From assembly GCF_016908465.1 (NCBI RefSeq), contig NZ_JAFBDY010000005.1, positions 151,001 through 215,000 on the forward strand: a stretch of 64,000 nt of DNA, in the 5' to 3' direction. The notes beneath the pieces are model-generated. The model saw only the letters and a program-made list of their open reading frames with translations, was not told the DNA's origin and ran no database searches. Shown here piece after piece: positions 17,654 to 26,160 of this stretch. The position numbers and the translations under genes are program-made. This DNA comes from Lysinibacillus composti. GTDB taxonomy: Bacteria; Bacillota; Bacilli; Bacillales_A; Planococcaceae. Position 1 is the first letter of the stretch. Each line of letters opens with the position of its first letter.

Positions 17654-18424
17654 GTGGTTCAGTCGATGCTTACAGAGGAACAAAATATTTGGAATAGCTG
17701 GATAAATAATCGCGATCCTCATGCAGGAAATGTATTAGTAAAAAAGTACAAACCACTTGTAACTTATCATGTACAACGAATCGGTACAGGTTTACCGAAA
17801 AACGTTTCACGAGATGATTTAATGAGCCTAGGAATGATGGGCCTATTTGATGCACTCAATAAATTTGATATTAATCGAGACTTGAAATTTGATACATATG
17901 CATCTTTCCGTGTACGTGGTGCTATAATTGATGGATTAAGAAAAGAAGACTGGTTACCACGTTCTGCACGGGAGAAAGCAAAGAAAATGGAAGCGGAAAT
18001 TGAGAAGTTAGAGCAGCAACTCATGCGCCAACCTTCGCCTGAAGAACTGGCAGAATCGCTCAATTTACCAGTAGATGAAGTCTATCAAACCATACAAGAA
18101 CATTTCTTTTCAAATGTACTGTCTATTAATGAGCAATCACCTGATCAAGAAGAGGCAGAGGGGAAATCCTTTGTCATTCGAGACGACAATACAAGAACGC
18201 CTGAAGAAGAAGCGGTTCATGTGGAATTAATTGCAGATTTAGCAGAAAACATAAAAAAGTTGAATGAAAAAGAACAACTTGTCCTAAGTTTATTTTATAC
18301 AGAAGAATTGACGTTAACAGAAATTGGAGAAATGCTAGAGCTATCCACATCACGAATATCACAAATTCACTCCAAAGCATTATTTAAATTAAGAAAACTA
18401 CTTACTCAAGAAGTGCTCGTCTAA
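17654..18424 (+). CDS. sigD: Flagellar sigma factor SigD (sigma-28, FliA/WhiG class)
   Basis: About 256 residues. Region 2 contains GLMGLFDALNKFD and TYASFRVRGAIIDGLR, region 3 WLPRSAREKA, and region 4 the helix-turn-helix LTLTEIGEMLELSTSRISQIH. It directs RNA polymerase to late flagellar, chemotaxis and autolysin genes. I prefer the GTG at 17654 because GAGGTGG sits just before it; an in-frame ATG at 17636 lacks a ribosome binding site. It follows a family 2 repeat and a terminator-like hairpin, unlike the direct cheD-sigD linkage in B. subtilis. Confidence 0.95.
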   Translation: MVQSMLTEEQNIWNSWINNRDPHAGNVLVKKYKPLVTYHVQRIGTGLPKNVSRDDLMSLGMMGLFDALNKFDINRDLKFDTYASFRVRGAIIDGLRKEDWLPRSAREKAKKMEAEIEKLEQQLMRQPSPEELAESLNLPVDEVYQTIQEHFFSNVLSINEQSPDQEEAEGKSFVIRDDNTRTPEEEAVHVELIADLAENIKKLNEKEQLVLSLFYTEELTLTEIGEMLELSTSRISQIHSKALFKLRKLLTQEVLV

Positions 18425-18453
18425 GCTGATCAAGTCCTAGACGGGCTTTTTTT
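18415..18453 (+). terminator. Intrinsic terminator after sigD
   Basis: GCTCGTCTA pairs with TAGACGGGC (one G-U pair) across a 14-base loop, followed by seven T. The left arm overlaps the sigD stop codon. Confidence 0.75.
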
Positions 18454-18486
18454 CAGTCAACAAGGTAGACAGTAAATTGTGATGAA

Positions 18487-18620
18487 CGGACGAAATGTCA
18501 TACTAAGCGGACAAAAAGGTCAACTGAACGGACGCAATCTCATACGATGCGGACGAAAAATCTGTTAAACGGACGAAAAGTTCTGCTATCCGGACGAAAT
18601 CGTTTTTTGAACGAATGAAA
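18487..18620 (+). repeat. 21-bp-phased CGGACGAAA array, copy A
   Basis: The core CGGAC starts at 18487, 18508, 18529, 18550, 18570 and 18591, with a decayed unit at 18612. Spacing is 21,21,21,21,20,21. The core is usually followed by GAAA; the ~12 bases between cores are not conserved. The same core at 20/21 spacing occurs at 53349-53650. Confidence 0.85.
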
Positions 18621-18716
18621 AGAATCTTAATAAAATTAACCCTCCGCAACTATACCGAGGAGTATTTGTGATAAATAGGAAAATATAAATTTTAAGTTAG
18701 AACAGTGTCTAGCTAC

Positions 18717-18941
18717 GAACGCCAGCTCCTCGACAACTTCAAAACCGCCTTCAAGGGCAAAAATTGTGTAGTTTCAATGAAACACACAATTTTCTGCGTC
18801 GAAAGTGAAACGACAGGCGCAAAAACCCTTTTGTCGGTTTCTCCAGTTGTTGAGGCTCACACGATGTGAGTCATGACGGCAATGCGACAGGACGTCGCGT
18901 TTTTGCCGTCGCGGAGCTAAACGGGCGTTCTTCGCTTTTCT
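18717..18941 (-). repeat. Family 1 hairpin repeat, copy R9 (inverted)
   Basis: Only clear inverted copy; arm type AACGCC/GGCGTT-like. Read on the minus strand it contains the hairpin module at 18854-18911 (stem GACGGCAA/TTGCCGTC enclosing GCGAC/GTCGC, then ACTCAC-ATCG-TGTGAG) and an inner ~100-base core shared with R6. It ends just before the ribosome binding site of the next gene. Confidence 0.88.
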
Positions 18942-18958
18942 TATAAGGAGGGGATTTT

Positions 18959-19261
18959 GTGAGCTTAAAAGGTGTGGAGTTACAAATTGCCATTCCTAAA
19001 ACCTTTGATGTTGGAAAAACAGTAGAGCAGCATCAACAACATGTCATTCATCAGCAACTTCATGCAAATGAAGCGTTAAAAAAAGAAGTTGAGCGGAAAG
19101 CGTTAACTGTAAATGATACGGAAAAAGTCGACAAGGTAAAAGATGAAAACCAACATCACGAACACGATGAAGAGTCTTCAAAAAACAAACAAAGGAATTC
19201 ATCAAAGCAAAGTCGAGCGCATCATCCGTTTAAAGGAAATATTATTGACTATAGTGGATAG
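18959..19261 (+). CDS. Unrecognised small charged protein
   Basis: 100 residues from GTG 18959 with AAGGAGGGG about 7 bases upstream, a strong site supporting translation. No signal peptide or membrane helix. The N-terminal part (VELQIAIPKT) looks ordered. The middle is a Gln/His/Lys/Glu-rich helix, and the end HPFKGNIIDYSG looks like a conserved terminal motif. I do not know the family. It lies between sigD and a swrB-like gene, 14 bases upstream of the latter, so a motility link is possible but unproven. Confidence 0.8.
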   Translation: MSLKGVELQIAIPKTFDVGKTVEQHQQHVIHQQLHANEALKKEVERKALTVNDTEKVDKVKDENQHHEHDEESSKNKQRNSSKQSRAHHPFKGNIIDYSG

Positions 19262-19275
19262 GAGAACTGGATCGA

Positions 19276-19872
19276 ATGGTCGCAATTTTAATTGTTTTAC
19301 TCATCATTTCACAGCTGATTTCGTTTTATTTCATTATATTATTAAATACAAAAGTGGCGAAGTTCAAGGAGTTAGAAGTTCGTCAAGACAAACTAATTCG
19401 TGAAATGGACGATGCCATTAGTGTCTATTTAATGGAAATGCGCGAAGAAAATAATCGGTTAATTCAGGAACTTACTAAAGTGAAAAGTAAAAATGGTCAA
19501 CAATCTATGCAACCATTTAACAATGAGCAGATTGTCGGATTGCCAGAAGTTGTACAACAAAAAGTACAAAAGGAAACGCAAGAAAATGAAATTACCCACG
19601 CCCCTAAAATTGCAGTACCAAAAAGTATTGTGAAAAATGCTTACAATCGACAAAAAACTCAACCTGCTAAGGCTGAAACTGCCGGAAATCAACCACAAAA
19701 AGAAGATAGAAACAAGGGATCACTAGACCATCTGCTGGTCGATGAAAGTGAAAAAAGTTTTGAACAACAAGTCATAAAACTTCATCATGATGGCAAGTCT
19801 ATTGAAGAAATTGCGAAAATTACGCAAAAAGGTAAAACAGAAATTGAATTATTATTAAAATTTCATGTGTAA
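19276..19872 (+). CDS. swrB: SwrB-like membrane-anchored protein (DUF6115 type)
   Basis: 198 residues. One N-terminal transmembrane helix (about 3-22) is followed by a coiled coil and a Gln/Lys-rich linker. A C-terminal helix-turn-helix-like segment, EEIAKITQKGKTEIELLLKF, resembles the end of B. subtilis SwrB (YlxL). In B. subtilis swrB follows sigD and promotes activation of the flagellar export apparatus. Sequence similarity away from the two ends is weak, so the name relies on position, topology and the C-terminal motif. Confidence 0.75.
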   Translation: MVAILIVLLIISQLISFYFIILLNTKVAKFKELEVRQDKLIREMDDAISVYLMEMREENNRLIQELTKVKSKNGQQSMQPFNNEQIVGLPEVVQQKVQKETQENEITHAPKIAVPKSIVKNAYNRQKTQPAKAETAGNQPQKEDRNKGSLDHLLVDESEKSFEQQVIKLHHDGKSIEEIAKITQKGKTEIELLLKFHV

Positions 19873-19877
19873 ATTTA

Positions 19878-19906
19878 TTGCAGACGTTAGGTAATTATGT
19901 TATATT
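19878..19906 (+). promoter_or_regulatory. Sigma-A promoter of rpsB
   Basis: TTGCAG (19878-19883), 17-base spacer, TATATT (19901-19906). It starts five bases after the swrB-like stop codon and gives a leader of about 110 bases before rpsB. Confidence 0.7.
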
Positions 19907-19931
19907 TTCAAATGGTGTTAATAATACACAC

Positions 19932-19990
19932 GCATTTCGATGTAATAAGTGGTGCTTCTACAAAAGTTGCTTATTTCAGATGAAAAATGC
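19932..19990 (+). promoter_or_regulatory. Structured rpsB leader
   Basis: Nested complementarity in the 5' untranslated region: GCATTTC (19932-19938) with GAAAAATGC (19982-19990), and inside it AATAAG (19944-19949) with CTTATT (19970-19975). It sits just upstream of the rpsB ribosome binding site. Ribosomal protein leaders often bind their own product; autoregulation by S2 is inference. Confidence 0.45.
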
Positions 19991-20024
19991 GGAGGAACAA
20001 AACCAAAATTAGGAGGAAATATTC

Positions 20025-20744
20025 ATGTCAGTAATTTCAATGAAACAATTACTTGAAGCTGGTGTACATTTCGGACACCAAACTCGCCGTTGGAACCCAA
20101 AAATGAAAAAATACATTTTTGTTGAGCGTAACGGTATCTACATTATCGATTTACAAAAAACAGTTAAAAAATTAGAGGAAGCTTATGACTTCATGCGTCA
20201 AGTTGGCCAAGATGGCGGTAAAGTTCTTTTCGTAGGAACTAAAAAACAAGCTCAAGACGCTATTAAAGAAGAAGCTGAGCGCTCTGGTAACTACTACATC
20301 AACCAACGTTGGTTAGGTGGTACTTTAACAAACTTCGGTACAATTCAAAAACGTGTTGCACGTTTAAAAGCTATCGAAAAAATGGAAGAAGACGGTACTT
20401 TCGAAGTCCTTCCTAAAAAAGAAGTAATCCAACTTAAAAAAGAACACGAACGTCTAGTTAAATTCTTAGGCGGTATCCGTGATATGGCAGATATTCCAGA
20501 CGTTATGTTCGTGGTTGACCCACGTAAAGAACGTATCGCTGTAGCTGAAGCACGTAAATTAAACATTCCGATCGTTGGTATTGTTGATACTAACTGTGAT
20601 CCAGATGAAATTGACTACGTAATTCCAGCAAACGACGATGCAATCCGTGCTGTTAAATTATTAACTGCTAAAATGGCTGATGCTCTTATCGAGTCAAAAC
20701 AAGGTGAGTCAGAAGCTCCAGCTGAAGAAGTAGTTGCTGAGTAA
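20025..20744 (+). CDS. rpsB: Small ribosomal subunit protein uS2
   Basis: 239 residues. The S2 signatures are clear: [22 protein letters not shown] at the start (in the order [20 protein letters not shown]) and [15 protein letters not shown] in the middle. The C-terminal tail is acidic, as in other Bacillales. It assembles late into the 30S subunit and is required for S1-type interactions and mRNA binding. AGGAGG precedes ATG 20025. It has its own promoter and is followed by a terminator, then tsf, the usual rpsB-tsf pair. Confidence 0.98.
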   Translation: MSVISMKQLLEAGVHFGHQTRRWNPKMKKYIFVERNGIYIIDLQKTVKKLEEAYDFMRQVGQDGGKVLFVGTKKQAQDAIKEEAERSGNYYINQRWLGGTLTNFGTIQKRVARLKAIEKMEEDGTFEVLPKKEVIQLKKEHERLVKFLGGIRDMADIPDVMFVVDPRKERIAVAEARKLNIPIVGIVDTNCDPDEIDYVIPANDDAIRAVKLLTAKMADALIESKQGESEAPAEEVVAE

Positions 20745-20759
20745 TTCACTGCAACAAAA

Positions 20760-20797
20760 GGTGATAAGTGGATGACCCCTCTTATCACCTTTTTTTA
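20760..20797 (+). terminator. Intrinsic terminator between rpsB and tsf
   Basis: GGTGATAAG pairs perfectly with CTTATCACC across a 12-base loop, followed by seven T. Read-through to tsf is presumably partial. Confidence 0.9.
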
Positions 20798-20962
20798 AGA
20801 ACTTTTTAGACTTATGTAGATGGTTGTTAGAATTTGTCGTTCGCCAATTAACTTTCTGGTTAAATACAGTGATGTTTCGACAAACTTGAAAACAAGTGTT
20901 TGTACTATGTCTAAAATGGCAAATATAAATAGAATAATATCTACTCAAGGAGGAACTTCCAA

Positions 20963-21847
20963 ATGGCAATTACTGCTCAATTAGTAAAAGAACTTCGTGA
21001 AAAAACAGGCGCAGGTATGATGGACTGTAAAAAAGCGTTAGTAGAAACTGATGGTAACATCGATGCTGCAATCGACTTCTTACGTGAAAAAGGTCTTTCT
21101 TCTGCTGCTAAGAAAGCTGACCGTATCGCTGCTGAAGGTACAACTTATGTTTTAGTTGAAGGAAATGAAGCAATTCTATTAGAAGTTAACGCTGAAACTG
21201 ACTTCGTAGCGAAAAACGAAAAATTCCAAGTTTTAGTTTCTGAATTAGCAAAACAATTATTAGCTGGTAAACCAGAATCAGTAGAAGCTGCATTAGAATT
21301 AACAAACGCTGAAGGTGTAAAAATTTCTGATCAAATTTCTACAGCTGTAGCAACAATCGGTGAAAAAATCACTCTTCGTCGCTTCGAATTAAAAACTAAA
21401 ACTGATGCAGACGCTTTCGGTTCTTACCTACATATGGGCGGAAGAATTGGCGTATTAGTAGTTCTTGAAGGTTCAACTGATGCAGATGCTGCTAAAGACG
21501 TAGCTATGCACATCGCTGCAATCAACCCACAATATGTATCTCGTGATGAAGTATCTGCTGATGTAGTAGAACGTGAACGCAAAGTTTTAACTGAACAAGC
21601 ACTTAACGAAGGTAAACCAGAAAACATCGTTGCGAAAATGGTTGAAGGTCGCCTTGGCAAATTCTTCGAAGAAGTTTGCTTACTTGATCAAACTTTTGTT
21701 AAAAACTCAGATCAAAAAGTACGTGACTTTGTAAAAACAACTGGTGGTAACATTACTTCATTCGTACGCTTCGCTGTTGGTGAAGGTATTGAAAAACGTG
21801 AAGACAACTTCGCTGAAGAAGTTATGAACCAAGTTAAAGGACAATAA
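20963..21847 (+). CDS. tsf: Elongation factor Ts
   Basis: 294 residues. The N-terminal UBA-like domain has [16 protein letters not shown] (about 10-25), followed by the [10 protein letters not shown] segment that contacts EF-Tu. EF-Ts exchanges GDP for GTP on EF-Tu. AAGGAGGAA precedes ATG 20963. The upstream 165 bases have no long open frame; they may hold a promoter, as the rpsB terminator would otherwise limit expression. A strong terminator follows. Confidence 0.98.
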   Translation: MAITAQLVKELREKTGAGMMDCKKALVETDGNIDAAIDFLREKGLSSAAKKADRIAAEGTTYVLVEGNEAILLEVNAETDFVAKNEKFQVLVSELAKQLLAGKPESVEAALELTNAEGVKISDQISTAVATIGEKITLRRFELKTKTDADAFGSYLHMGGRIGVLVVLEGSTDADAAKDVAMHIAAINPQYVSRDEVSADVVERERKVLTEQALNEGKPENIVAKMVEGRLGKFFEEVCLLDQTFVKNSDQKVRDFVKTTGGNITSFVRFAVGEGIEKREDNFAEEVMNQVKGQ

Positions 21848-21881
21848 TACATTTCATTGTGTAAACCACAATGGTTTAAAG

Positions 21882-21912
21882 TAGGGAGCACAATCACGTG
21901 TTCCCTATTTTT
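21882..21912 (+). terminator. Intrinsic terminator after tsf
   Basis: TAGGGAGCAC and GTGTTCCCTA form a 10-bp stem (one G-U) with loop AATCAC, followed by a T-rich tail. Confidence 0.85.
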
Positions 21913-21929
21913 CAAGAAGTAAACAATTA

Positions 21930-22051
21930 CGCCTTGGTTAAGCTGAGTCCGGATTTGAATAAGCTATAATCTGTGACATCCGCACAAGGTTTGATTCTTA
22001 TTCAGTGGGAGTCCTACCCTCACTGAATGAGAATCAATAATTGTCTTGGCT
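21930..22051 (-). repeat. Family 2 repeat, diverged copy between tsf and pyrH
   Basis: Contains CTGTGACATCCGC and GCCTTGG blocks shared with other family 2 copies, and a large hairpin TTGATTCTTATTCAGTG (21991-22007) / CACTGAATGAGAATCAA (22021-22037), corresponding to the ACTTCATTCAG hairpin of the intact copies. More decayed than 56750 and 58415. The rest of the 337-base gap holds the tsf terminator and a likely pyrH promoter. Confidence 0.55.
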
Positions 22052-22087
22052 AAAGTACCATTCTCCAAAAGTTTACGTGACCACATT

Positions 22088-22118
22088 TTGATAAGAGTTT
22101 AGTGCTTTTATTTATATT
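22088..22118 (+). promoter_or_regulatory. Possible promoter of pyrH
   Basis: TTGATA at 22088-22093 followed after 17-19 bases by TTTATA/TATATT (22111-22118). The -10 choice is ambiguous. It lies after the tsf terminator and about 65 bases before pyrH. Confidence 0.45.
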
Positions 22119-22184
22119 GGGGCAGTCTAATGGTATAAGGCGGACGGCTTTAGCCTTTCTAAATATGAGTAACGGAGGTTTACT

Positions 22185-22910
22185 ATGAGTGTGCCACAAT
22201 ATAAACGAGTTGTAATTAAATTAAGCGGTGAAGCCTTAGCAGGTGATGCAGGCTTTGGTTTATCACCAAAAATCATTAAATCAGTTGCAGAAGATATTAA
22301 AGAAGTTGTTAATCTTGGAGTAGAGGTTGCGGTCGTAGTTGGTGGCGGTAACATTTGGAGAGGAAAAGTTGGTAGCGAAATGGGTATGGATCGTGCTTCT
22401 GCTGATTACATGGGAATGCTTGCTACTGTTATGAATTCCTTAGCTCTTCAAGATGCACTTGAAAAATTAGAAATTCAAACTCGTGTGCAATCATCCATCG
22501 TAATGACACAAGTGGCGGAACCTTACATACGCCGTAAAGCAGTAAGACATCTTGAGAAAAAACGTGTTGTAATCTTTGCTGCAGGTACTGGTAACCCATA
22601 CTTCTCAACAGATACAACAGCAGCTTTACGTGCTGCAGAGATTGAAGCTGAAGCAATTTTAATGGCGAAAAACAATGTAGATGGTGTTTACTCTGCAGAT
22701 CCAAAAATCGATCCAAATGCAGTAAAATACGAATCACTCACATATTTAGATGTAATTCAACAAGGTTTACAGGTAATGGATTCAACCGCTTCCACTTTAT
22801 GTATGGACAATGACATCCCATTAATAGTATTCTCTATTATGGATAAAGGAAATATTAAACGCGCCGTACAAGGTGAAAAAATTGGAACAGTTGTTAGGAG
22901 GAATCTATAA
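22185..22910 (+). CDS. pyrH: UMP kinase
   Basis: 241 residues of the amino acid kinase fold. KLSGEALAG (about 11-19) binds phosphate, [10 protein letters not shown] (about 49-58) follows, and the [15 protein letters not shown] segment lies near 166-180. It phosphorylates UMP to UDP in pyrimidine nucleotide synthesis and is the bacterial hexameric type. ACGGAGG precedes ATG 22185. The stop codon overlaps the frr ATG by one base, the universal pyrH-frr pairing. Confidence 0.98.
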   Translation: MSVPQYKRVVIKLSGEALAGDAGFGLSPKIIKSVAEDIKEVVNLGVEVAVVVGGGNIWRGKVGSEMGMDRASADYMGMLATVMNSLALQDALEKLEIQTRVQSSIVMTQVAEPYIRRKAVRHLEKKRVVIFAAGTGNPYFSTDTTAALRAAEIEAEAILMAKNNVDGVYSADPKIDPNAVKYESLTYLDVIQQGLQVMDSTASTLCMDNDIPLIVFSIMDKGNIKRAVQGEKIGTVVRRNL

Positions 22911-23467
22911 TGGCTAAAGAAGTATTAGCACAAGCAAAAGATAAAATGAACAAATCAATTTCTGCATTTTCTCGTGAATTGGCATCAATTCGTGCAGGCC
23001 GTGCAAGCGCATCACTTTTAGATCGTATTTCTGTTGATTATTACGGTGCACCAACACCAATTAATCAATTAGCTGGAGTTTCTGTACCTGAAGCTCGTTT
23101 ACTAGTGATCGCACCATACGACAAATCAATTCTTGGTGAAATTGAAAAAGCAATCATGAAATCAGACATCGGTATTACACCAACAAATGACGGTACAGTG
23201 ATTCGCTTAACAATTCCAGCGTTAACTGAAGAACGTCGTAAAGAGCTTGTAAAAGTCGTGAAAAAAGAAGCAGAAGAAGCGAAAGTTGCAGTTCGTAACG
23301 TTCGTCGCGATGCTAACGATGATTTGAAAAAACTAGAAAAAAATGGCGAAATTACAGAAGACGATTTACGTGGTTTCAGTGATGATATTCAAAAAATAAC
23401 TGATGAAAACATCGCAAAAATTGACGAATTAGCGAAAGAAAAAGAAAAAGAAATCCTTTCTGTATAG
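22910..23467 (+). CDS. frr: Ribosome recycling factor
   Basis: 185 residues, the exact usual length. Signatures include [19 protein letters not shown] (about 28-46) and a Lys/Glu-rich helical C terminus. It splits post-termination ribosomes with EF-G. Translationally coupled to pyrH through a one-base overlap. A family 1 repeat begins one base before the final A of its stop codon, and the terminator comes only at 24000, so the transcript would carry three hairpin repeats. Confidence 0.98.
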   Translation: MAKEVLAQAKDKMNKSISAFSRELASIRAGRASASLLDRISVDYYGAPTPINQLAGVSVPEARLLVIAPYDKSILGEIEKAIMKSDIGITPTNDGTVIRLTIPALTEERRKELVKVVKKEAEEAKVAVRNVRRDANDDLKKLEKNGEITEDDLRGFSDDIQKITDENIAKIDELAKEKEKEILSV

Positions 23468-23640
23468 AAAAGCGGAGAACGCCCGTTAGCTCCGCGTCTG
23501 CGAAAACGCCACATCGTGTGGCATCGCAGACATGACTCACGTCGTGTGAGCCTCAACAACTGGAGGAAACCACAAGAGGACGCTTTTTGTCCTCGAAGGG
23601 GTTTTCGAAGTTGTCGAGGAGCTGGCGTTCGCAGCTAGAC
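23466..23640 (+). repeat. Family 1 hairpin repeat, copy R10
   Basis: AACGCC/GGCGTT arm type. It carries the hairpin module at 23496-23552 (stem CTGCGA/TCGCAG enclosing GCCAC/GTGGC, then ACTCAC-GTCG-TGTGAG). Its inner core (AGGACGCTTTTTGTCCT) matches R3, which has the other arm type. Confidence 0.9.
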
Positions 23641-23644
23641 ATCA

Positions 23645-23759
23645 AGAAAAGCGGAGGCGGCTCGTCTAGCTGAGGCAGGCACTGGAGACTTCCGAGAAGC
23701 ATGCTTGCATGCGTAGGAGGAAGTTGAAGTGACCGAGCAGCTAGCCGCCGGAGCTAGAC
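23645..23759 (+). repeat. Family 1 hairpin repeat, copy R11
   Basis: GGCGGCT/AGCCGCC arms, with a new inner core GAAGCATGC-TT-GCATGC. Tandemly duplicated as R12 (period 119 bases) with one difference that I can see. Confidence 0.9.
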
Positions 23760-23763
23760 ATCA

Positions 23764-23878
23764 AGAAAAGCGGAGGCGGCTCGTCCAGCTGAGGCAGGCA
23801 CTGGAGACTTCCGAGAAGCATGCTTGCATGCGTAGGAGGAAGTTGAAGTGACCGAGCAGCTAGCCGCCGGAGCTAGAC
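23764..23878 (+). repeat. Family 1 hairpin repeat, copy R12
   Basis: Near-exact tandem copy of R11. A truncated further start (AGAAAAGCGGAGGCG) follows at 23884-23898, as at 15648. Confidence 0.9.
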
Positions 23879-23898
23879 CATCAAGAAAAGCGGAGGCG

Positions 23899-24438
23899 CC
23901 ACAACGGTTACAATGTTTTCTGCGACAAGTAACAGCAGGAGCATGACCGACTTGTCGGCCTTGAACACTTTTTCAAAAGAACGAACCTTAATTTTGTTTG
24001 GGCGTCCTGTCATATGTAGGACGTCCTTTTTAACATTTTCCAATAAAAATTGTCCTGGTTGTATACCAAAAAATTCGTGATGCTATTAAACCCACAAATT
24101 ATAGAACAAAATACCTGATCGCATCTAAACGAGCTTACACCAGGGAGTTAATTGATTTAAAATGAATATATTTACATAACAAACGTCTAAAATACATATA
24201 ACCAAGAAAATGAACTTTTTCTTACTTCATCCAATTTTATTTAGTCCTAATGGATGGCCAATAGGTGTCGGCTACCTCTTTTCCATGCCGAGACACAATT
24301 TGAAATCAATTACTTTACGCTATTGACTAATTGATAAAAAGTATCTAAAACTTTTGTAAGATTTAGGACATTAACAGTCGTTTTTGTTATGATAAGATAA
24401 GAAAACGTCCGAATAGTTGTCAAGTTAGGGGATACAGA
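23899..24438. other. Gap between the repeats and uppS
   Basis: No convincing gene. It holds the terminator at 24000-24031 and then about 400 bases of AT-rich sequence. A promoter for uppS probably lies near 24360-24420 (AT-rich, TATGATAAGAT), but I cannot fix its elements. Confidence 0.5.
24000..24031 (+). terminator. Intrinsic terminator of the pyrH-frr unit
   Basis: GGGCGTCCT and AGGACGTCC (one G-U) around GTCATATGT, followed by five T. Confidence 0.85.
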
Positions 24439-25224
24439 ATGTTTAAAAAAATATTAGGCAAAACTAAAAAACAAAAAAGATTATTGGAAGATGGACAATC
24501 TAATAATGAATTAATCCCTTCACATATAGCAATCATTATGGACGGTAATGGTCGTTGGGCAAAAAAGAGGGCAATGCCTCGTATAGCAGGTCATCATGAA
24601 GGGATGCAAACTGTACGAAAAATTGCTCGATATGCAGATGATTTAGGAGTTAAAGTGTTAACGTTATATGCGTTTTCAACAGAAAACTGGAAACGTCCAC
24701 GAACTGAGGTAGACTACTTAATGGGCTTACCTCAAAAATTCCTTAACTCCTTTATGCCTGAAGTAATGGAAAGAAATATTAAAATTACCATGATTGGTGA
24801 TATGGATGCATTGCCAGTTAGTACGCAAAATGTCTTAAAAGATGCGATGAACCGAACAAAAAACAATACAGGTCTCATTTTAAATTTTGCTATGAACTAT
24901 GGTAGTCGTGCAGAAATCGTATCAGCAATGAAAAAAATGATATTAGAAGTGGAAAATGGAACGATTTCCATTGATTCCATTGAAGAAGGCACGATCAATC
25001 AGTATTTAATGACATCGGATCTTCCAGAACCAGATTTATTAATTCGTACAAGTGGTGAAGTGCGATTAAGTAATTTTATGTTGTGGCAACTTGCCTATAC
25101 GGAATTTTGGTTTACGGAAACGCTTTGGCCAGACTTTAATGAACAAACACTAATGGAGGCCATAAATGATTTCCAGAAGCGAAATCGTCGTTACGGTGGG
25201 TTGAAAGGAGAAGAAATTAAGTGA
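24439..25224 (+). CDS. uppS: Undecaprenyl diphosphate synthase
   Basis: 261 residues. IIMDGNGRWAKKR (about 32-44, catalytic Asp35), TLYAFSTENWKRP and the C-terminal DLLIRTSGEVRLSNFMLWQ are cis-prenyltransferase signatures. It makes the C55 lipid carrier for cell-wall synthesis from farnesyl diphosphate and isopentenyl diphosphate. Start ATG 24439 with TTAGGGG upstream. It overlaps cdsA by 4 bases and begins the usual uppS-cdsA-dxr-rseP-proS-polC order. Confidence 0.98.
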   Translation: MFKKILGKTKKQKRLLEDGQSNNELIPSHIAIIMDGNGRWAKKRAMPRIAGHHEGMQTVRKIARYADDLGVKVLTLYAFSTENWKRPRTEVDYLMGLPQKFLNSFMPEVMERNIKITMIGDMDALPVSTQNVLKDAMNRTKNNTGLILNFAMNYGSRAEIVSAMKKMILEVENGTISIDSIEEGTINQYLMTSDLPEPDLLIRTSGEVRLSNFMLWQLAYTEFWFTETLWPDFNEQTLMEAINDFQKRNRRYGGLKGEEIK

Positions 25225-26012
25225 AGCAGAGAATCATCACCGCAGTAATTGCAGCAGCATTATTCATTCCTTTCGTCATTTATGGGAACTTACCTTTTAC
25301 GATACTAATTTACGTAATCGCAGCTATCGGATTGTATGAGCTCCTTCGTATGAAAAAGATCTCTGTTTTTTCAATCCCTGGAATAATTGGATTGCTAACA
25401 GTATTTGTTGTACTGATGCCAGAGGATTTTGCGGATAGAGTCACGGAAGCGACAACTTACTCAAAATTGGAATTTTTAATGATTGCAGTAGTATTATTAT
25501 TAATTTATTCGGTGATTGTAAAAAATCACTTCACCTTTGATGATGTGTCATTTATTTTATTAAGCGCACTTTATGTTGGCATCGGATTCTTATATTTTAT
25601 CGAAACGCGGGATGCTGGATTACATTTTATTATCTATGCGCTTATTATTGTTTGGGCAACAGACTCAGGTGCCTATTTTGTTGGACGAAAAATAGGGAAA
25701 AACAAGCTATGGCCGGAAATTTCTCCAAATAAAACAGTTGAAGGTTTTGTTGGAGGTATTATCGTTGCGGTCATTTTTGCATGTGTTATGCAATTCATTT
25801 ACCCATTAAGTACTGGTTGGGTCTCACTTATTATTGTGACAATCATTAGTTCTATTTTTGGACAAATGGGGGATCTAGTAGAATCTGCAATTAAACGACA
25901 TTATGGTGTGAAAGATTCAGGAAATCTATTGCCAGGGCATGGTGGGATTTTAGACCGCTTTGACAGCTTACTGTTTGTATTGCCATTATTACATTTCGTG
26001 CAGTTCATCTAA
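25221..26012 (+). CDS. cdsA: Phosphatidate cytidylyltransferase
   Basis: 263 residues with about seven membrane helices and the family signature near the C terminus, in two stretches: MGDLVESAIKRHYGVKDSG and LPGHGGILDRFDS. It makes CDP-diacylglycerol for phospholipid synthesis. GTG start at 25221 overlaps uppS by 4 bases, with GAAAGGAGAAG upstream inside uppS. Confidence 0.97.
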   Translation: MKQRIITAVIAAALFIPFVIYGNLPFTILIYVIAAIGLYELLRMKKISVFSIPGIIGLLTVFVVLMPEDFADRVTEATTYSKLEFLMIAVVLLLIYSVIVKNHFTFDDVSFILLSALYVGIGFLYFIETRDAGLHFIIYALIIVWATDSGAYFVGRKIGKNKLWPEISPNKTVEGFVGGIIVAVIFACVMQFIYPLSTGWVSLIIVTIISSIFGQMGDLVESAIKRHYGVKDSGNLLPGHGGILDRFDSLLFVLPLLHFVQFI

Positions 26013-26115
26013 ACTGTTATAAATGCTACTGAACGATGTGAAAGGATTATTGGTTTCCCATTGTTTGAAGTAAGCTTACCTATATTCGTTCAACATGGGA
26101 TGAAAGGATAGGTTA

Positions 26116-26141
26116 AAATACGCCAAGGTGTATTTGATTTA
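26116..26141 (+). repeat. Family 2 end fragment upstream of dxr
   Basis: AAATACGCCAAGGTGTATTT followed by GATTT closely matches the conserved end of the family 2 element. The preceding 80 bases after cdsA are not clearly related. Its 3' edge is 19 bases before the dxr start. Confidence 0.55.
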
Positions 26142-26160
26142 GTGGAAGGGAATGAAGGTC

